Source: an uncultured Pseudodesulfovibrio sp.
GTDB lineage: Bacteria > Desulfobacterota > Desulfovibrionia > Desulfovibrionales > Desulfovibrionaceae
Reading direction: 5' to 3'
NCBI RefSeq assembly: GCF_963677845.1
Contig: NZ_OY782498.1
Coordinates: 382,001-446,000, forward strand
DNA: 64,000 nucleotides
The notes under the pieces were generated by a model. It did no database searches. It saw only the letters and a list, made by a program, of their open reading frames with translations, and was not told the origin of the DNA. This document shows, piece by piece, positions 56,822-64,000 of the stretch. The position numbers and the translations under genes are program-made. Position 1 is the first letter of the stretch, and the number at the start of each line of letters is the position of its first letter.

Positions 56822-59098
56822 TCAAATCAGCATGGAGCTTTGGCCGTTTAATATCCCTTGCTTGAGGATTCCTTCCATCGTCCAAGAGCGGCATAACTCG
56901 AAGATGAATGTCCCGTCATCCAATATGGTATCGCAACTTGCACCTGCTTTGACGAGACGGGTTGCCACTGAGGTCAGGTTGAGGACGACGGCCTGAACCA
57001 GGGGCGTCATTCCCCCTCTATGCATTTCGTTTACGTCAGCCCCAGCTGTGATGAGGATTTCAACCGAAGATTCGGCGTCATTATCGGAGCCATAGCTTTC
57101 ATCTAGGCATTTGATGGTAGGGCGGTCTTCAATGTCGTGAGCGCATGCAAGGATCGCGAAATAGAGAGGTGAAATGGCATTATACTCTGAGGGGAGACGT
57201 TTGTTGACCCTAATCCCTCTTGCCAAGAGTTGTTTGAGCAGCCCGGGATTTCGATTCGTCAACACGAGGCGGATGGCCGTTGTTCGTAGTCGACGGGACG
57301 GTGTTTCGAGCGTCTGCGCTTCAATGGGATTTTCATTGCGTTGTAGGATAGCTTCCGCAACGGCCAGTTTGTAGGGCCAGTTGTCTTGATCCATTGCGTA
57401 GTAAAAGGCATTGTCTTCAGTTGTGTTGCGGAAGTTAAGGTTTGCCCCGTCATTGATGAGCTCGAAGGCTTTGGCATGATCGTGGTGGTAGATGGCGTTC
57501 ATGAGCTTGCTGTTGTCTCTGATGTCCTTACGATTGAGGGTATTGATGTGTCCTTTGTACGGTCGCTGATCATCCAGGCTTTCGTAGCGAATGGCGAACT
57601 GGGGGGAAACCTGGAGGATATCATTTTCTCGAGGCAACCATTCCTTGAATCGTTGTTCAAAAAAACGCCTGCCGAGTTCAACGATTCTGCGTTGATACTC
57701 CTTGTCGGTGAGTGTGTGTTTATTTTCTGATCCGTCGTCGTCTGCTACATCCCGTAATCCATGGCACAGCCCATGCCAGTCGGCCCATGAGATCATGGTG
57801 CAGATTTCTCCCCACAGGCCTTCTCGTGGTTCATTGTTGCCTGCCCGTTGTGAGAACTCATAACACGATGCAGACAGTGCCGTTTCAAGAATTCCTTCCG
57901 TGAGGAAACACGCTTGAAAGCGACCTTCGAAGAAAGCCTTTTGGAAGTAACGATTGGCAGCTTCGATGTCTTTCCGGGCGACGAATCTAAGGCCTTGTAA
58001 AAATGGTATCGCGAAGTCCTTGAATTTACCCCATGCAGAAGCAGCCTTTAAGGCATCAATGTGTTTTGTGGCATTTTCGATGTTTGAAGCAGCAGGCGGG
58101 AGATTATGAAGGGCCTGATTGTATTGATTGCTTATTGCCTCGAATGCGCTCAAATCAATGTCGTTTCCGATGTTTTGGCCGTGCACGACCTTTTTCACGA
58201 TTGGATCAAATTTTAGTGCCATCTCTATGTCATCAGTAATGATCCTTGAAATGGCCTCCCTTGCTTCCATTGAGCCGAGCCTTTCTGTCTCAATCAGTTT
58301 TGGTAGACATCGCCTGTAGGTTGTTCGGAGCAAGTGGGCATATGTTTCAGAAAACTCGTGGATGAAATCAGTAAGCGTTTGGCTGCCTAGGGCTATATGA
58401 ATTCCTTCCAGAAGCCGACTTACAGAACATGCTATCGTCATAACGACAAGAAATGAACGTTTGAGTTCGGCTTCACTTGGACCAAGGCCCAGATTGGTGT
58501 CGTGTATTTTGATGAGTGAGCTTTTTTTGGGAATAGTGCCGGAAAGCCAGGACTTGAGAGTGCGCTCTTTTACACTGTCTTGAATGAGATCGCAGAAGTT
58601 GCTCCATCGGAGTCCGGTTGTTCGCAACCACCAGAGAAGTGCTTTCCCGACGCATGAGGAACCATCTCGGGGAATGAACCATAAGGGGCTTTTCGGGAGA
58701 AATGTCGAGTTGGTTTTGATATGAATTGAGCCTGCCGTTGCTCTAAAAGCAGCAAATGCCAGCATCGAAGTCAAGTGCTGCTTGAGTAGGTTGCGCCAAG
58801 TCTTTTGGGGAGAATTCCACGCAATCGTGTGGAATTTTTCAAATCTGCATATGTTGAATGTGGAAGTGAGTTCCGAGAATATGATTTGCAGGACTATGCA
58901 GTCACTTTCAGGGCGATTGATGGCATCGGCGGCCAACCGGATGAACTCCCTGAAGGAGAGTCCTCCGCTCCCCTGCGCAAACCTAGCAATCTTTTTTTGA
59001 TTCGCTTGAGGGAGCAATGGAAGGAGTTCTGCGATTTTGAAAAATCCATGGACGCATTCAGCTGTCGGGGAATAGAAATTATTTAGTTTTTTATTCAT
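56822..59098 (-). CDS. Large cytoplasmic protein with C-terminal ankyrin repeats
   Basis: 758 residues. No signal peptide or membrane helix. The C-terminal third (residues ~530-745) holds ankyrin-type repeats, such as LMNAIYHHDHAKAFELINDG, EILITAGADVNEMHRGGMTP and TRLVKAGASCD. The N-terminal two-thirds are unrecognised, mostly helical, with a possible HTH-like stretch near residue 180 (LIQDSVKERTLKSWLSGT). The ATG at 59098 is used because the longer frame has no ribosome site and encodes low-complexity sequence. The location in a mobile element suggests a defence or host-interaction role, which is not shown. Confidence 0.75.
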   Translation of the reverse strand: MNKKLNNFYSPTAECVHGFFKIAELLPLLPQANQKKIARFAQGSGGLSFREFIRLAADAINRPESDCIVLQIIFSELTSTFNICRFEKFHTIAWNSPQKTWRNLLKQHLTSMLAFAAFRATAGSIHIKTNSTFLPKSPLWFIPRDGSSCVGKALLWWLRTTGLRWSNFCDLIQDSVKERTLKSWLSGTIPKKSSLIKIHDTNLGLGPSEAELKRSFLVVMTIACSVSRLLEGIHIALGSQTLTDFIHEFSETYAHLLRTTYRRCLPKLIETERLGSMEAREAISRIITDDIEMALKFDPIVKKVVHGQNIGNDIDLSAFEAISNQYNQALHNLPPAASNIENATKHIDALKAASAWGKFKDFAIPFLQGLRFVARKDIEAANRYFQKAFFEGRFQACFLTEGILETALSASCYEFSQRAGNNEPREGLWGEICTMISWADWHGLCHGLRDVADDDGSENKHTLTDKEYQRRIVELGRRFFEQRFKEWLPRENDILQVSPQFAIRYESLDDQRPYKGHINTLNRKDIRDNSKLMNAIYHHDHAKAFELINDGANLNFRNTTEDNAFYYAMDQDNWPYKLAVAEAILQRNENPIEAQTLETPSRRLRTTAIRLVLTNRNPGLLKQLLARGIRVNKRLPSEYNAISPLYFAILACAHDIEDRPTIKCLDESYGSDNDAESSVEILITAGADVNEMHRGGMTPLVQAVVLNLTSVATRLVKAGASCDTILDDGTFIFELCRSWTMEGILKQGILNGQSSMLI

Positions 59099-59150
59099 GG
59101 CAGTATGATGCGGGCGGTGTCGGTATGACACCGCCCTTATTGTGTCTTTG

Positions 59151-59288
59151 TTAGTCGTTGTCGCCAAGATAGCTGTCGTTGTTTGGATTGTGCGCGTCGG
59201 CCCAATCGTCCATGTCAGCATCATTATTGGGATTATTCATGTCGGAATAAAGGTCAAGCTCTTCCTGAGTCATGTCGGAAGTATCCAT
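59151..59288 (-). CDS. Tiny acidic protein with an internal repeat
   Basis: 45 residues, very rich in Asp and Asn. The motif DMNNPNNDA is repeated as DAHNPNNDS 16 residues later. ATAGGAG lies seven bases before the ATG, so translation is likely. No hydrophobic segment is present. Function unknown. It is in the same direction as the ankyrin gene, 52 bases upstream of it, and as the next tiny gene, 25 bases away. Confidence 0.6.
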   Translation of the reverse strand: MDTSDMTQEELDLYSDMNNPNNDADMDDWADAHNPNNDSYLGDND

Positions 59289-59313
59289 GGTTGTCTCCTA
59301 TGTTGAGGTGTTG

Positions 59314-59442
59314 CTACTTTTTCTTCCAGATCGGGTTCTTCTGTTTGCCCCGATTCCCCTGAGCTTTGTCGTATTGTTTGTTCGTTCCACGAGTGCCTTT
59401 GTTTGCGTTGGGCTGGTTTGCCTGATTGTCTTTGGGCTTCAT
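59314..59442 (-). CDS. Tiny basic Asn/Lys/Gln-rich protein
   Basis: 42 residues (MKPKDNQANQPNANKGTRGT at the start, then GNRGKQKNPIWKKK). A perfect AAGGAGGG is six bases before the ATG. It resembles small basic proteins known from mobile elements, by recall only. It is the basic neighbour of the acidic 45-residue protein, so the two may pair. The 257 bases upstream, to the Fic gene, contain no convincing gene. Confidence 0.6.
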   Translation of the reverse strand: MKPKDNQANQPNANKGTRGTNKQYDKAQGNRGKQKNPIWKKK

Positions 59443-59699
59443 TTGTCCCTCCTTGGGTTGTTTTGTTCCTCAGACATTTTGAACAAAACAAATATGCCTG
59501 CTGGAATAAATGCATTTGGTTGGACAAGGATTTTAAGCAAGAACCATTTGACAGATTTTGGAGGGGGGGGAGGCGCGGTAAGGGTAGGCAGTACTCCTCT
59601 TGGAGAAGTATGGTGCGGTTCGACGATTACGTTTGTCGGGAAGCTGTCGCAAATGGGCGAGAAAGGAGAGTGGGGCGAGGTTGCCTGTCAGGCCGAGGT

Positions 59700-60287
59700 C
59701 TAGTCCTCGTACACAATTAAAGCACTTGCGATAAGATCACACATGGGCTGATCGCTCCCGGCCACTCCTTCTATACATGCATTCAACCAGCCGTCTTTGA
59801 GCTTTTCCGCGTCCACCTCGTACCCGGCGTTTTGAGCCAGCAGTAAAAGATAGTAGCGAGCCGTGCGCCCGTTTCCTTCCCTGAAAGGGTGGGCCATGTT
59901 GAGTTCCAACATGTAGTAGGCTGCTCGCTCAACGAAAGTGTCCGGGGTAGATCCCTTGAGGAAGTTTTCTTTGGCCAGTTCTCCAGCGAGGGCAGAGATT
60001 GCATTAGCGATGAAGCGCGGGTTGCAGAAAGGAGTTTCCCCCTTGCTGATGGAAACGGTTCTTTCTTCTCCGGCCCAGTCGTAAACATCCTGGAATAGGT
60101 GGCGGTGGATGACCTTGATGTGCTGGTAGTCAAAGTTGCCGACGGGTGGGTCTGCTACCATGCGGTTGGCAACAGAAAGGCGCTCGAATTTATCAAGCGC
60201 CTCTTGGTCTCTGTGGCCCGCCTTGTTTTTCAGGACGGACGAGTTCTCGTATGTGTATGCGTCTTTATGCGCGTATCGCGTAGTCAT
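59700..60287 (-). CDS. Fic domain AMP-transferase (toxin)
   Basis: 195 residues. The catalytic loop HPFREGNGRTAR (HxFxEGNGRxxR) is intact, preceded by the flap region ISKGETPFCNPRFI. Fic proteins move AMP from ATP to a Thr, Ser or Tyr of a target, often stopping growth. No inhibitory helix is seen inside the toxin; it comes from the upstream gene, whose end overlaps this start by 23 bases. This is a class I Fic arrangement. Confidence 0.93.
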   Translation of the reverse strand: MTTRYAHKDAYTYENSSVLKNKAGHRDQEALDKFERLSVANRMVADPPVGNFDYQHIKVIHRHLFQDVYDWAGEERTVSISKGETPFCNPRFIANAISALAGELAKENFLKGSTPDTFVERAAYYMLELNMAHPFREGNGRTARYYLLLLAQNAGYEVDAEKLKDGWLNACIEGVAGSDQPMCDLIASALIVYED

Positions 60288-60501
60288 AATTAGGGAAGCG
60301 TTCCTTCAACAGCTTGCTTCGCTCTTCCAGTGTGCATTCCTTGTGGATGCACTCCTCGAAAACAGCAATTTCTTCTCTGGTCAGTTGGAACCCTTCGATC
60401 TCAAGCGAAGCCTTGGCATGCAAGAAACGACGAGTCATGACTTCGACTTTCGTTTTTGGGCGTTTGGCCTTTGCGAAGGTGTATTTACGACTACTTTTCA
60501 T
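60265..60501 (-). CDS. Fic antitoxin
   Basis: 78 residues. The motif SLEIEGF fits the antitoxin consensus (S/T)xxxE(G/N), whose Glu blocks ATP binding in the Fic toxin. A basic N-terminus (KYTFAKAKRPKTK) may bind nucleic acid for autoregulation. It precedes and overlaps the Fic gene by 23 bases, in the order expected for VbhA-VbhT-type pairs. Confidence 0.85.
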   Translation of the reverse strand: MKSSRKYTFAKAKRPKTKVEVMTRRFLHAKASLEIEGFQLTREEIAVFEECIHKECTLEERSKLLKERFPNYDYAIRA

Positions 60502-60571
60502 GCATCAATATTAATCATTCTAGAATGAAAAAGCAAATATTACGACTTCTGCAGCCGATGAAGCTGAATAG

Positions 60572-61423
60572 CTATACCAACCGGAGAGTGCATCCCACTT
60601 CGTCCAGTGCCTCCCATAAGTCATCCAACTGGATTCCGAACGGTGAAAGCTCTATCTCGATTTCTTTTGATGGGAATGTGCCTTCGAATATGTCGATTCT
60701 CTTTTCCTCCAGGAGCCGGGCTGAGGCGATCCGAGCTGCCAAATCCACTATGGGAGGCGGACTCGTTTCGGTGAGGCCGTCCAAAGCATATGCCAAAGAG
60801 GATTCGTTTCTTAGGAAATGTTCTGTCGGCATAAGAGGCATGTCCCATTTTCGATGAGATAAGTTGATCTCGTAGCAGTCGATGTCGGCATAATCGGGAT
60901 GCCAGAAAAGCCAACCTCTGGCCGGGACATTCCTCCATGCTTTCAGTATCTGGGGCGGGCTTCCTTTCATCGACGTCCACAGTGGAGGAGCGTCGTAGAA
61001 ATCAAAAACCATGGCTTTGCCTTGTCGCGCTTCGTCCTGGGAGAATGTGGCGAATTCCTCGTCCGATATTCCCACGTTGTGTCTGGCAGGCGATTGGGGA
61101 ATGCCGGTTGTGTGAACGAGTTTTGGAAAAGGAAATAATTTGATCAGGCTGTGGGTGGCAGAGACGCACGCGCTTCCAGACATCCATCGGTGAAGCTGCG
61201 AGGTGAAATTGGGGATATCGTCTTCCGGGAAGAGCTGTGTGAGAAACGCAGGGGGGCAGGGGGCTTGGGCAGTGCCAGACAATATGTCGTTGATGATCCT
61301 GTTGGCGCTTGAAGGGGTAATCCGTTCACTGCTCGCTGTCAGTCCTTGCAATTCAGCGAGAAACGAGCTGATCCATGCCCGCGAACGGAGTTTGTCTATG
61401 AAAAGATTTGCCGGTCTTGCCAT
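60572..61423 (-). CDS. Unknown protein of the element
   Basis: 283 residues, not recognised. Soluble, without signal peptide. The N-terminal part (SSERITPSSANRIINDILSGTAQAP) may form a DNA-binding helical domain, and the middle has MSGSACVSATHSLIKLF and RGWLFWHPDYADIDCYEINL. Position in the element next to a Fic module and small HTH genes suggests an accessory or regulatory role. Confidence 0.65.
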   Translation of the reverse strand: MARPANLFIDKLRSRAWISSFLAELQGLTASSERITPSSANRIINDILSGTAQAPCPPAFLTQLFPEDDIPNFTSQLHRWMSGSACVSATHSLIKLFPFPKLVHTTGIPQSPARHNVGISDEEFATFSQDEARQGKAMVFDFYDAPPLWTSMKGSPPQILKAWRNVPARGWLFWHPDYADIDCYEINLSHRKWDMPLMPTEHFLRNESSLAYALDGLTETSPPPIVDLAARIASARLLEEKRIDIFEGTFPSKEIEIELSPFGIQLDDLWEALDEVGCTLRLV

Positions 61424-61530
61424 GGGCCTATCCTGAAATGTAATGCCTCTTGCTAAATTGTGCTAGAAACGGCTTCATCTTTTTTGTTTTGAGCAACCAT
61501 TTCCCATACATCGCCTGTTAGCTTTGCGAC

Positions 61531-61755
61531 ATGGAAACAAACAAAACACAATTCTCTGGTTTAAAGGTCCTGAATGTTTACGAGCTCGCCGCCCTCCTCG
61601 GTATGACCAGTGCGGCTGTCCGTAGCCACTGGCAACGACGTAACCTTGAGGCCATACCCCGTCCGGTTCATTTCGGACGCAGGCTAGGTTGGCCAGTCCA
61701 GGTTGTGGAGGAGTGGCTTCAAAAGAAAATTGAGGCCGACTCGATCTGGCGGTGA
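61531..61755 (+). CDS. AlpA/excisionase-like HTH protein
   Basis: 74 residues with a winged HTH of the MerR/AlpA type (VYELAALLGMTSAAVRSHWQRR, then VVEEWLQKKI). Proteins of this form act as excisionases or as activators of integrase genes in prophages and islands. It is convergent with the XRE gene, with ten bases between. Confidence 0.78.
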   Translation: METNKTQFSGLKVLNVYELAALLGMTSAAVRSHWQRRNLEAIPRPVHFGRRLGWPVQVVEEWLQKKIEADSIWR

Positions 61756-61765
61756 GTCCCATCTG

Positions 61766-62005
61766 TTATTCCGCAACTCGAAACAACTCACTCGGCTTGC
61801 AGTTCAGGGCGTCCGCCAAGGCCTTGATGTTGATTGCGCTGACGTTCCTTTCCCCTCGTTCAACTGATCCGACATATGTGCGGTGGAGGCCGGTGATTTC
61901 CGCAAGCTTCTCCTGCGAGAGGCTTTCCTCCGTCCGCTTTTCTTTGATGGCTTTGCCAAGCCGCTTCAAAAACTGTTTTTCCTTAGGCGTGTAATTCCCT
62001 GCCAT
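61766..62005 (-). CDS. XRE family HTH regulator
   Basis: 79 residues, a single helix-turn-helix of the Cro/C1 type (LSQEKLAEITGLHRTYVGSVERGERN followed by LADALNCKPSEL is the core, here split over residues 30-70). Probably the repressor of the element. Divergent from the gene at 62108, so it may control that promoter. Confidence 0.88.
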   Translation of the reverse strand: MAGNYTPKEKQFLKRLGKAIKEKRTEESLSQEKLAEITGLHRTYVGSVERGERNVSAINIKALADALNCKPSELFRVAE

Positions 62006-62107
62006 GCGATATTCCTCCGAATAGTCGCATGGATATTTGACTCCTATAAGTCTACAGACTATAAGTATCTATCAGTGCGTGCCGGTGTCGCTAACCAGGA
62101 GGAAGTA

Positions 62108-62410
62108 ATGAGCAAAAACCACTTTACATATGTGAATACAGTCGAGGACGGAAAATGCCCGTTTTGCGGCGGATTTGTGCCTCAAGGAGTTTCCGTCTGT
62201 GAGAGTTGTCATGCCATGCATGGAGAAAGAATTGATGGCTCCGGCAGCTTCCTGCTTTTGCCCGTGCTGGGAGCGGCCCTGTTCGCTGGTGCGTGGGTTG
62301 GTGTTTCTTTGAAGAACGGCTTTTGGGGAGTCGTGACGGGCTTTGCAGTACTCATTCCGTGCGCCATCGGAATTATGAAGCTCTGCATCTCGAAGGGCTG
62401 GTTCCGGTAG
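62108..62410 (+). CDS. Small zinc-ribbon membrane protein
   Basis: 100 residues. A CPFCGG...CESCH zinc ribbon is near the N-terminus and two transmembrane helices follow (LLLPVLGAALFAGAWVGVSL and GVVTGFAVLIPCAIGIMKL). GGAGGAAG lies before the ATG. The longer frame upstream overlaps the XRE gene and is not used. Function unknown. It lies between the XRE gene and the convergent recombinase gene. Confidence 0.7.
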   Translation: MSKNHFTYVNTVEDGKCPFCGGFVPQGVSVCESCHAMHGERIDGSGSFLLLPVLGAALFAGAWVGVSLKNGFWGVVTGFAVLIPCAIGIMKLCISKGWFR

Positions 62411-62424
62411 GAAGCTCTGAGTCC

Positions 62425-63459
62425 TTATGGTGATTCTGTCGGTCGGTGGGCTCTTGATTTCACCGGCTGAGCTCCTTCGACGTGTCGGAGTCCGCGCCGA
62501 ACTCCCTTTTGCCCTTGCCTTGCTATGCCATAATGACCTTGTGTCATATCGGAGCAGTGGCCGAGTGCCAGCGCTATCAGTTCCTTGTCGAGTCGAGCCC
62601 TTTTCAGATCGGCGGCAAACTGTTGCCTAAAACTGTATTGGGACACTTTGTCCGCCCAAGTCTTTCCCAGGCCTTTGGTCACTGCTCTTCGGAACGCTTC
62701 ACGGAGGGCTCTTTGGCTTGCGGCTGGCCAAAGCTCGACATTCCCTCCTGCTTGTTCGACGATTGAGAACAAGACCTTCTCCATTGGGGTGGACGGTTCA
62801 ATCTCCATCGTCCTGACTTTCTGGCCGTAACCGCTGTTCGTTTTCGAGCCGAAGATGGTGGCGATGAGCACGCCATCGTTTATCCTGAGTTGAACTCCCT
62901 TTGAAAATTCATCCGGCCTGCATCCGGTAACCGCCAAAGTTGCAACAAGTGGGCGGTGCTGTTTTGCAATGGTCGTATATATTCGCTCCTGCCAATCAGG
63001 GTAGACCCTGTTGAGCCGTCCAAGATACTGTCGTTTCCCTTTGCGAGGCTTCGGATCGAATGGCACTTCATGCGCCGCTTGGAGGCTGTTCCGGTATCTA
63101 GTCCGGGAATAGTCCGGCTTCTGTTCCGCCAGCTTTTCGCAGTCGCGGTGTACTATCCTTTTCAGATGATCGATTTGGTCCTCGGCAGCAGTTTGCGCGT
63201 GTCGTGTCAGTGCCCGAATCTCATCGAGATTTTTTGCTATGCGGGACGCAAGGCCGTGTTGATATGCCCCTTTGAGGACATAGTATCTGCCTTTACTGAT
63301 GGGGGATGAGTTGAGAGCGCGAGTTTCGGTATATTCTTGTGGCGTCAGGTCAGAATCGTCCAGCATGTCGAAGGCGTTGACGTAATCACTCGCCGATCGG
63401 CCGGAGAGCCGTTTGGAGGCAATCTTGATTGCGAGTTGTTTGACCTTTTCATATTGCAT
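62425..63459 (-). CDS. Tyrosine recombinase (integrase)
   Basis: 344 residues. The C-terminal catalytic domain shows the Arg I box TGCRPDE, the Lys strand near FGSKTNSGYG, the box II region QYSFRQQFAADL and the end LGHCSDMTQGHYG with the His and nucleophilic Tyr. Box II reads SxxR in place of the usual HxxR, as in some divergent integrases. It should catalyse insertion at the tRNA-Thr site. The coiled N-terminal region has a SAM-like core-binding domain. Confidence 0.88.
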   Translation of the reverse strand: MQYEKVKQLAIKIASKRLSGRSASDYVNAFDMLDDSDLTPQEYTETRALNSSPISKGRYYVLKGAYQHGLASRIAKNLDEIRALTRHAQTAAEDQIDHLKRIVHRDCEKLAEQKPDYSRTRYRNSLQAAHEVPFDPKPRKGKRQYLGRLNRVYPDWQERIYTTIAKQHRPLVATLAVTGCRPDEFSKGVQLRINDGVLIATIFGSKTNSGYGQKVRTMEIEPSTPMEKVLFSIVEQAGGNVELWPAASQRALREAFRRAVTKGLGKTWADKVSQYSFRQQFAADLKRARLDKELIALALGHCSDMTQGHYGIARQGQKGVRRGLRHVEGAQPVKSRAHRPTESP

Positions 63460-63503
63460 TTTGTTATTCCCAAAAGAGTATTTTGGTTGTCCGTCTCACC
63501 CCT

Positions 63504-63671
63504 CTGCCCGCTTTCACCGGGCAGCTCCCCTCAAAGGGGAGGGGGTGGCTTATGGCTTTCCCGAAGCGTGAATCACGCCATTTTTTCGCAGGCTCAAATC
63601 TGTCATGATTCACGCATCGAAAAATCCATAAGCCTATATTCGCGGTAGGCAGGTCGAGCCTGCCGCGAATA
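63504..63671. repeat. Cluster of four hairpins upstream of the integrase
   Basis: Four consecutive inverted repeats within 170 bases. (1) CTGCCCG/CGGGCAG at 63504-63524. (2) CTCCCCT/AGGGGAG with a three-base loop at 63525-63541. (3) A nested pair, GGCTTATGG/CCATAAGCC enclosing GCGTGAATCA/TGATTCACGC, at 63547-63634. (4) A 14-bp stem, TATTCGCGGTAGGC with GCCTGCCGCGAATA, at 63637-63671. The palindrome GCGTGAATCACGC (63566-63578) sits in (3), and GCGTGATTCA recurs at 63682. No coding region overlaps. Confidence 0.8.
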
Positions 63672-63719
63672 AACAAACTGTGCGTGATTCATTTGATTCA
63701 ATTTCCAATGGTTCAACCT

Positions 63720-63962
63720 TCATTTTTGAAGCCGTAGTTTCATGGTCATAACCTTCTTACGGTCGAGGCCTTCCGAATCAATGAGTCGGTCTAAAAGTCC
63801 CGGCATCTTATCAAGCTCGTCGAAAAGGTCCTGTATCACCACTTCTGCTGCCGCTGAGGTTTGCCCACTTTTCAGGATAGATGACAACTCAGCCTCGGTG
63901 AATTGTTTCTGGTGCCGCAAATTTGCTAATACCGTTGCCGTTTTAATTGGAGAAAAGTTCAT
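63720..63962 (-). CDS. Small unknown protein of the element
   Basis: 80 residues, soluble and helical-looking (FTEAELSSILKSGQTSAAAEVVIQDLFDELDKMPGLLDRLID). Not recognised. Same direction as the integrase. It lies just upstream of the hairpin cluster. Confidence 0.55.
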   Translation of the reverse strand: MNFSPIKTATVLANLRHQKQFTEAELSSILKSGQTSAAAEVVIQDLFDELDKMPGLLDRLIDSEGLDRKKVMTMKLRLQK

Positions 63963-64000
63963 AAAGCTGTTGGTAGGAAACAGGGTAAAAGTCGTGACAA

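Larger units (their letters stand above)
56517..64000. mobile_element. Integrated genetic element in tRNA-Thr (right end beyond the window)
   Basis: Bounded on the left by the tRNA fragment and extending past the window end. Contents fit an integrative element: tyrosine recombinase, AlpA- and XRE-type HTH regulators, a Fic toxin-antitoxin pair, an ankyrin protein and several unknown small genes, with no metabolic genes. The intact tRNA-Thr and second att site are predicted to lie to the right. The 258 bases after the tRNA fragment hold no gene. Confidence 0.75.

Noticed and set aside
59270-59527. 85-residue minus-strand frame
   Set aside because: It competes with the 42-residue frame at 59314..59442, which has a perfect Shine-Dalgarno and a plausible small basic protein; this one has neither.
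59272-59703. 143-residue plus-strand frame in the island
   Set aside because: Covers two tiny minus-strand genes that have good ribosome sites; its Gly-rich and Leu/Phe-rich translation looks non-coding.
1-64000. CRISPR arrays, insertion sequences, rRNA operons
   Set aside because: No regularly spaced repeats, transposase genes or rRNA sequence were seen on either strand.

Overview
This window most likely comes from a sulfate-reducing bacterium of the Desulfovibrio/Pseudodesulfovibrio group. That placement is inferred from gene content: a periplasmic [FeFe]-hydrogenase HydAB with its maturases, a 218-residue low-molecular-weight sulfite reductase, paired small feoA genes with feoB, a 2-oxoacid:ferredoxin oxidoreductase, a fused D-2-hydroxyacid dehydrogenase, and B12-controlled metE. 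No rRNA, intact tRNA, CRISPR array or insertion sequence was seen.

Layout. (1) 0-18 kb is metal and iron handling: the end of a TonB-dependent receptor, three DUF4198-type periplasmic proteins, mntP, a D-amino-acid-type racemase with a DUF1611 partner, an RRM protein behind a terminator-bearing leader, a Fur-family regulator opposite feoA-feoA-feoB, a Zn/Mn-type ABC operon with two solute-binding proteins, and an outer-membrane barrel plus an orphan binding protein. (2) 18-26 kb is hydrogen metabolism: TM1266-type regulator-hydG-unknown-hydE-hydF behind a long structured leader, then hydAB, and a divergent small sulfite reductase. (3) 26-41.5 kb, all on the minus strand, holds a TonB receptor-methyltransferase-ABC importer operon under a PchR-like AraC regulator with a good Fur box, followed upstream by TonB/ExbD/ExbB, a COG0523 GTPase with a large unknown N-terminal half, a Tat-exported metallo-beta-lactamase-fold protein, a polytopic membrane protein, a GntR regulator and a PAS protein. 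A repeated CTGGTnnnACCAG palindrome marks this part. (4) 41.7-44.3 kb is metE behind a cobalamin riboswitch. (5) 44.8-56.3 kb is a catabolic block: BCCT transporter, IclR regulator, butyrate kinase, phosphate butyryltransferase, MFS transporter, four-subunit 2-oxoacid:ferredoxin oxidoreductase and a fused D-2-hydroxyacid dehydrogenase. Together they describe oxidation of a 2-hydroxyacid to an acyl phosphate with ATP formation. (6) From 56.5 kb to the window end is an integrated element. Its left edge is a tRNA-Thr(CGU) 3' fragment with the native tRNA terminator, and it carries an ankyrin-repeat protein, two tiny proteins, a Fic toxin-antitoxin pair, small HTH regulators, a tyrosine recombinase and a dense hairpin cluster.

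The best candidate for an undescribed system is the 26-41 kb cluster. It looks like an iron-regulated uptake route for an unknown metallophore or metal complex that carries its own methyltransferase and may carry a metallochaperone and a periplasmic hydrolase. The second candidate is the 45-56 kb 2-hydroxyacid fermentation-type operon, whose substrate is not evident. All statements come from reading the sequence and from recall of protein families. No searches were run.
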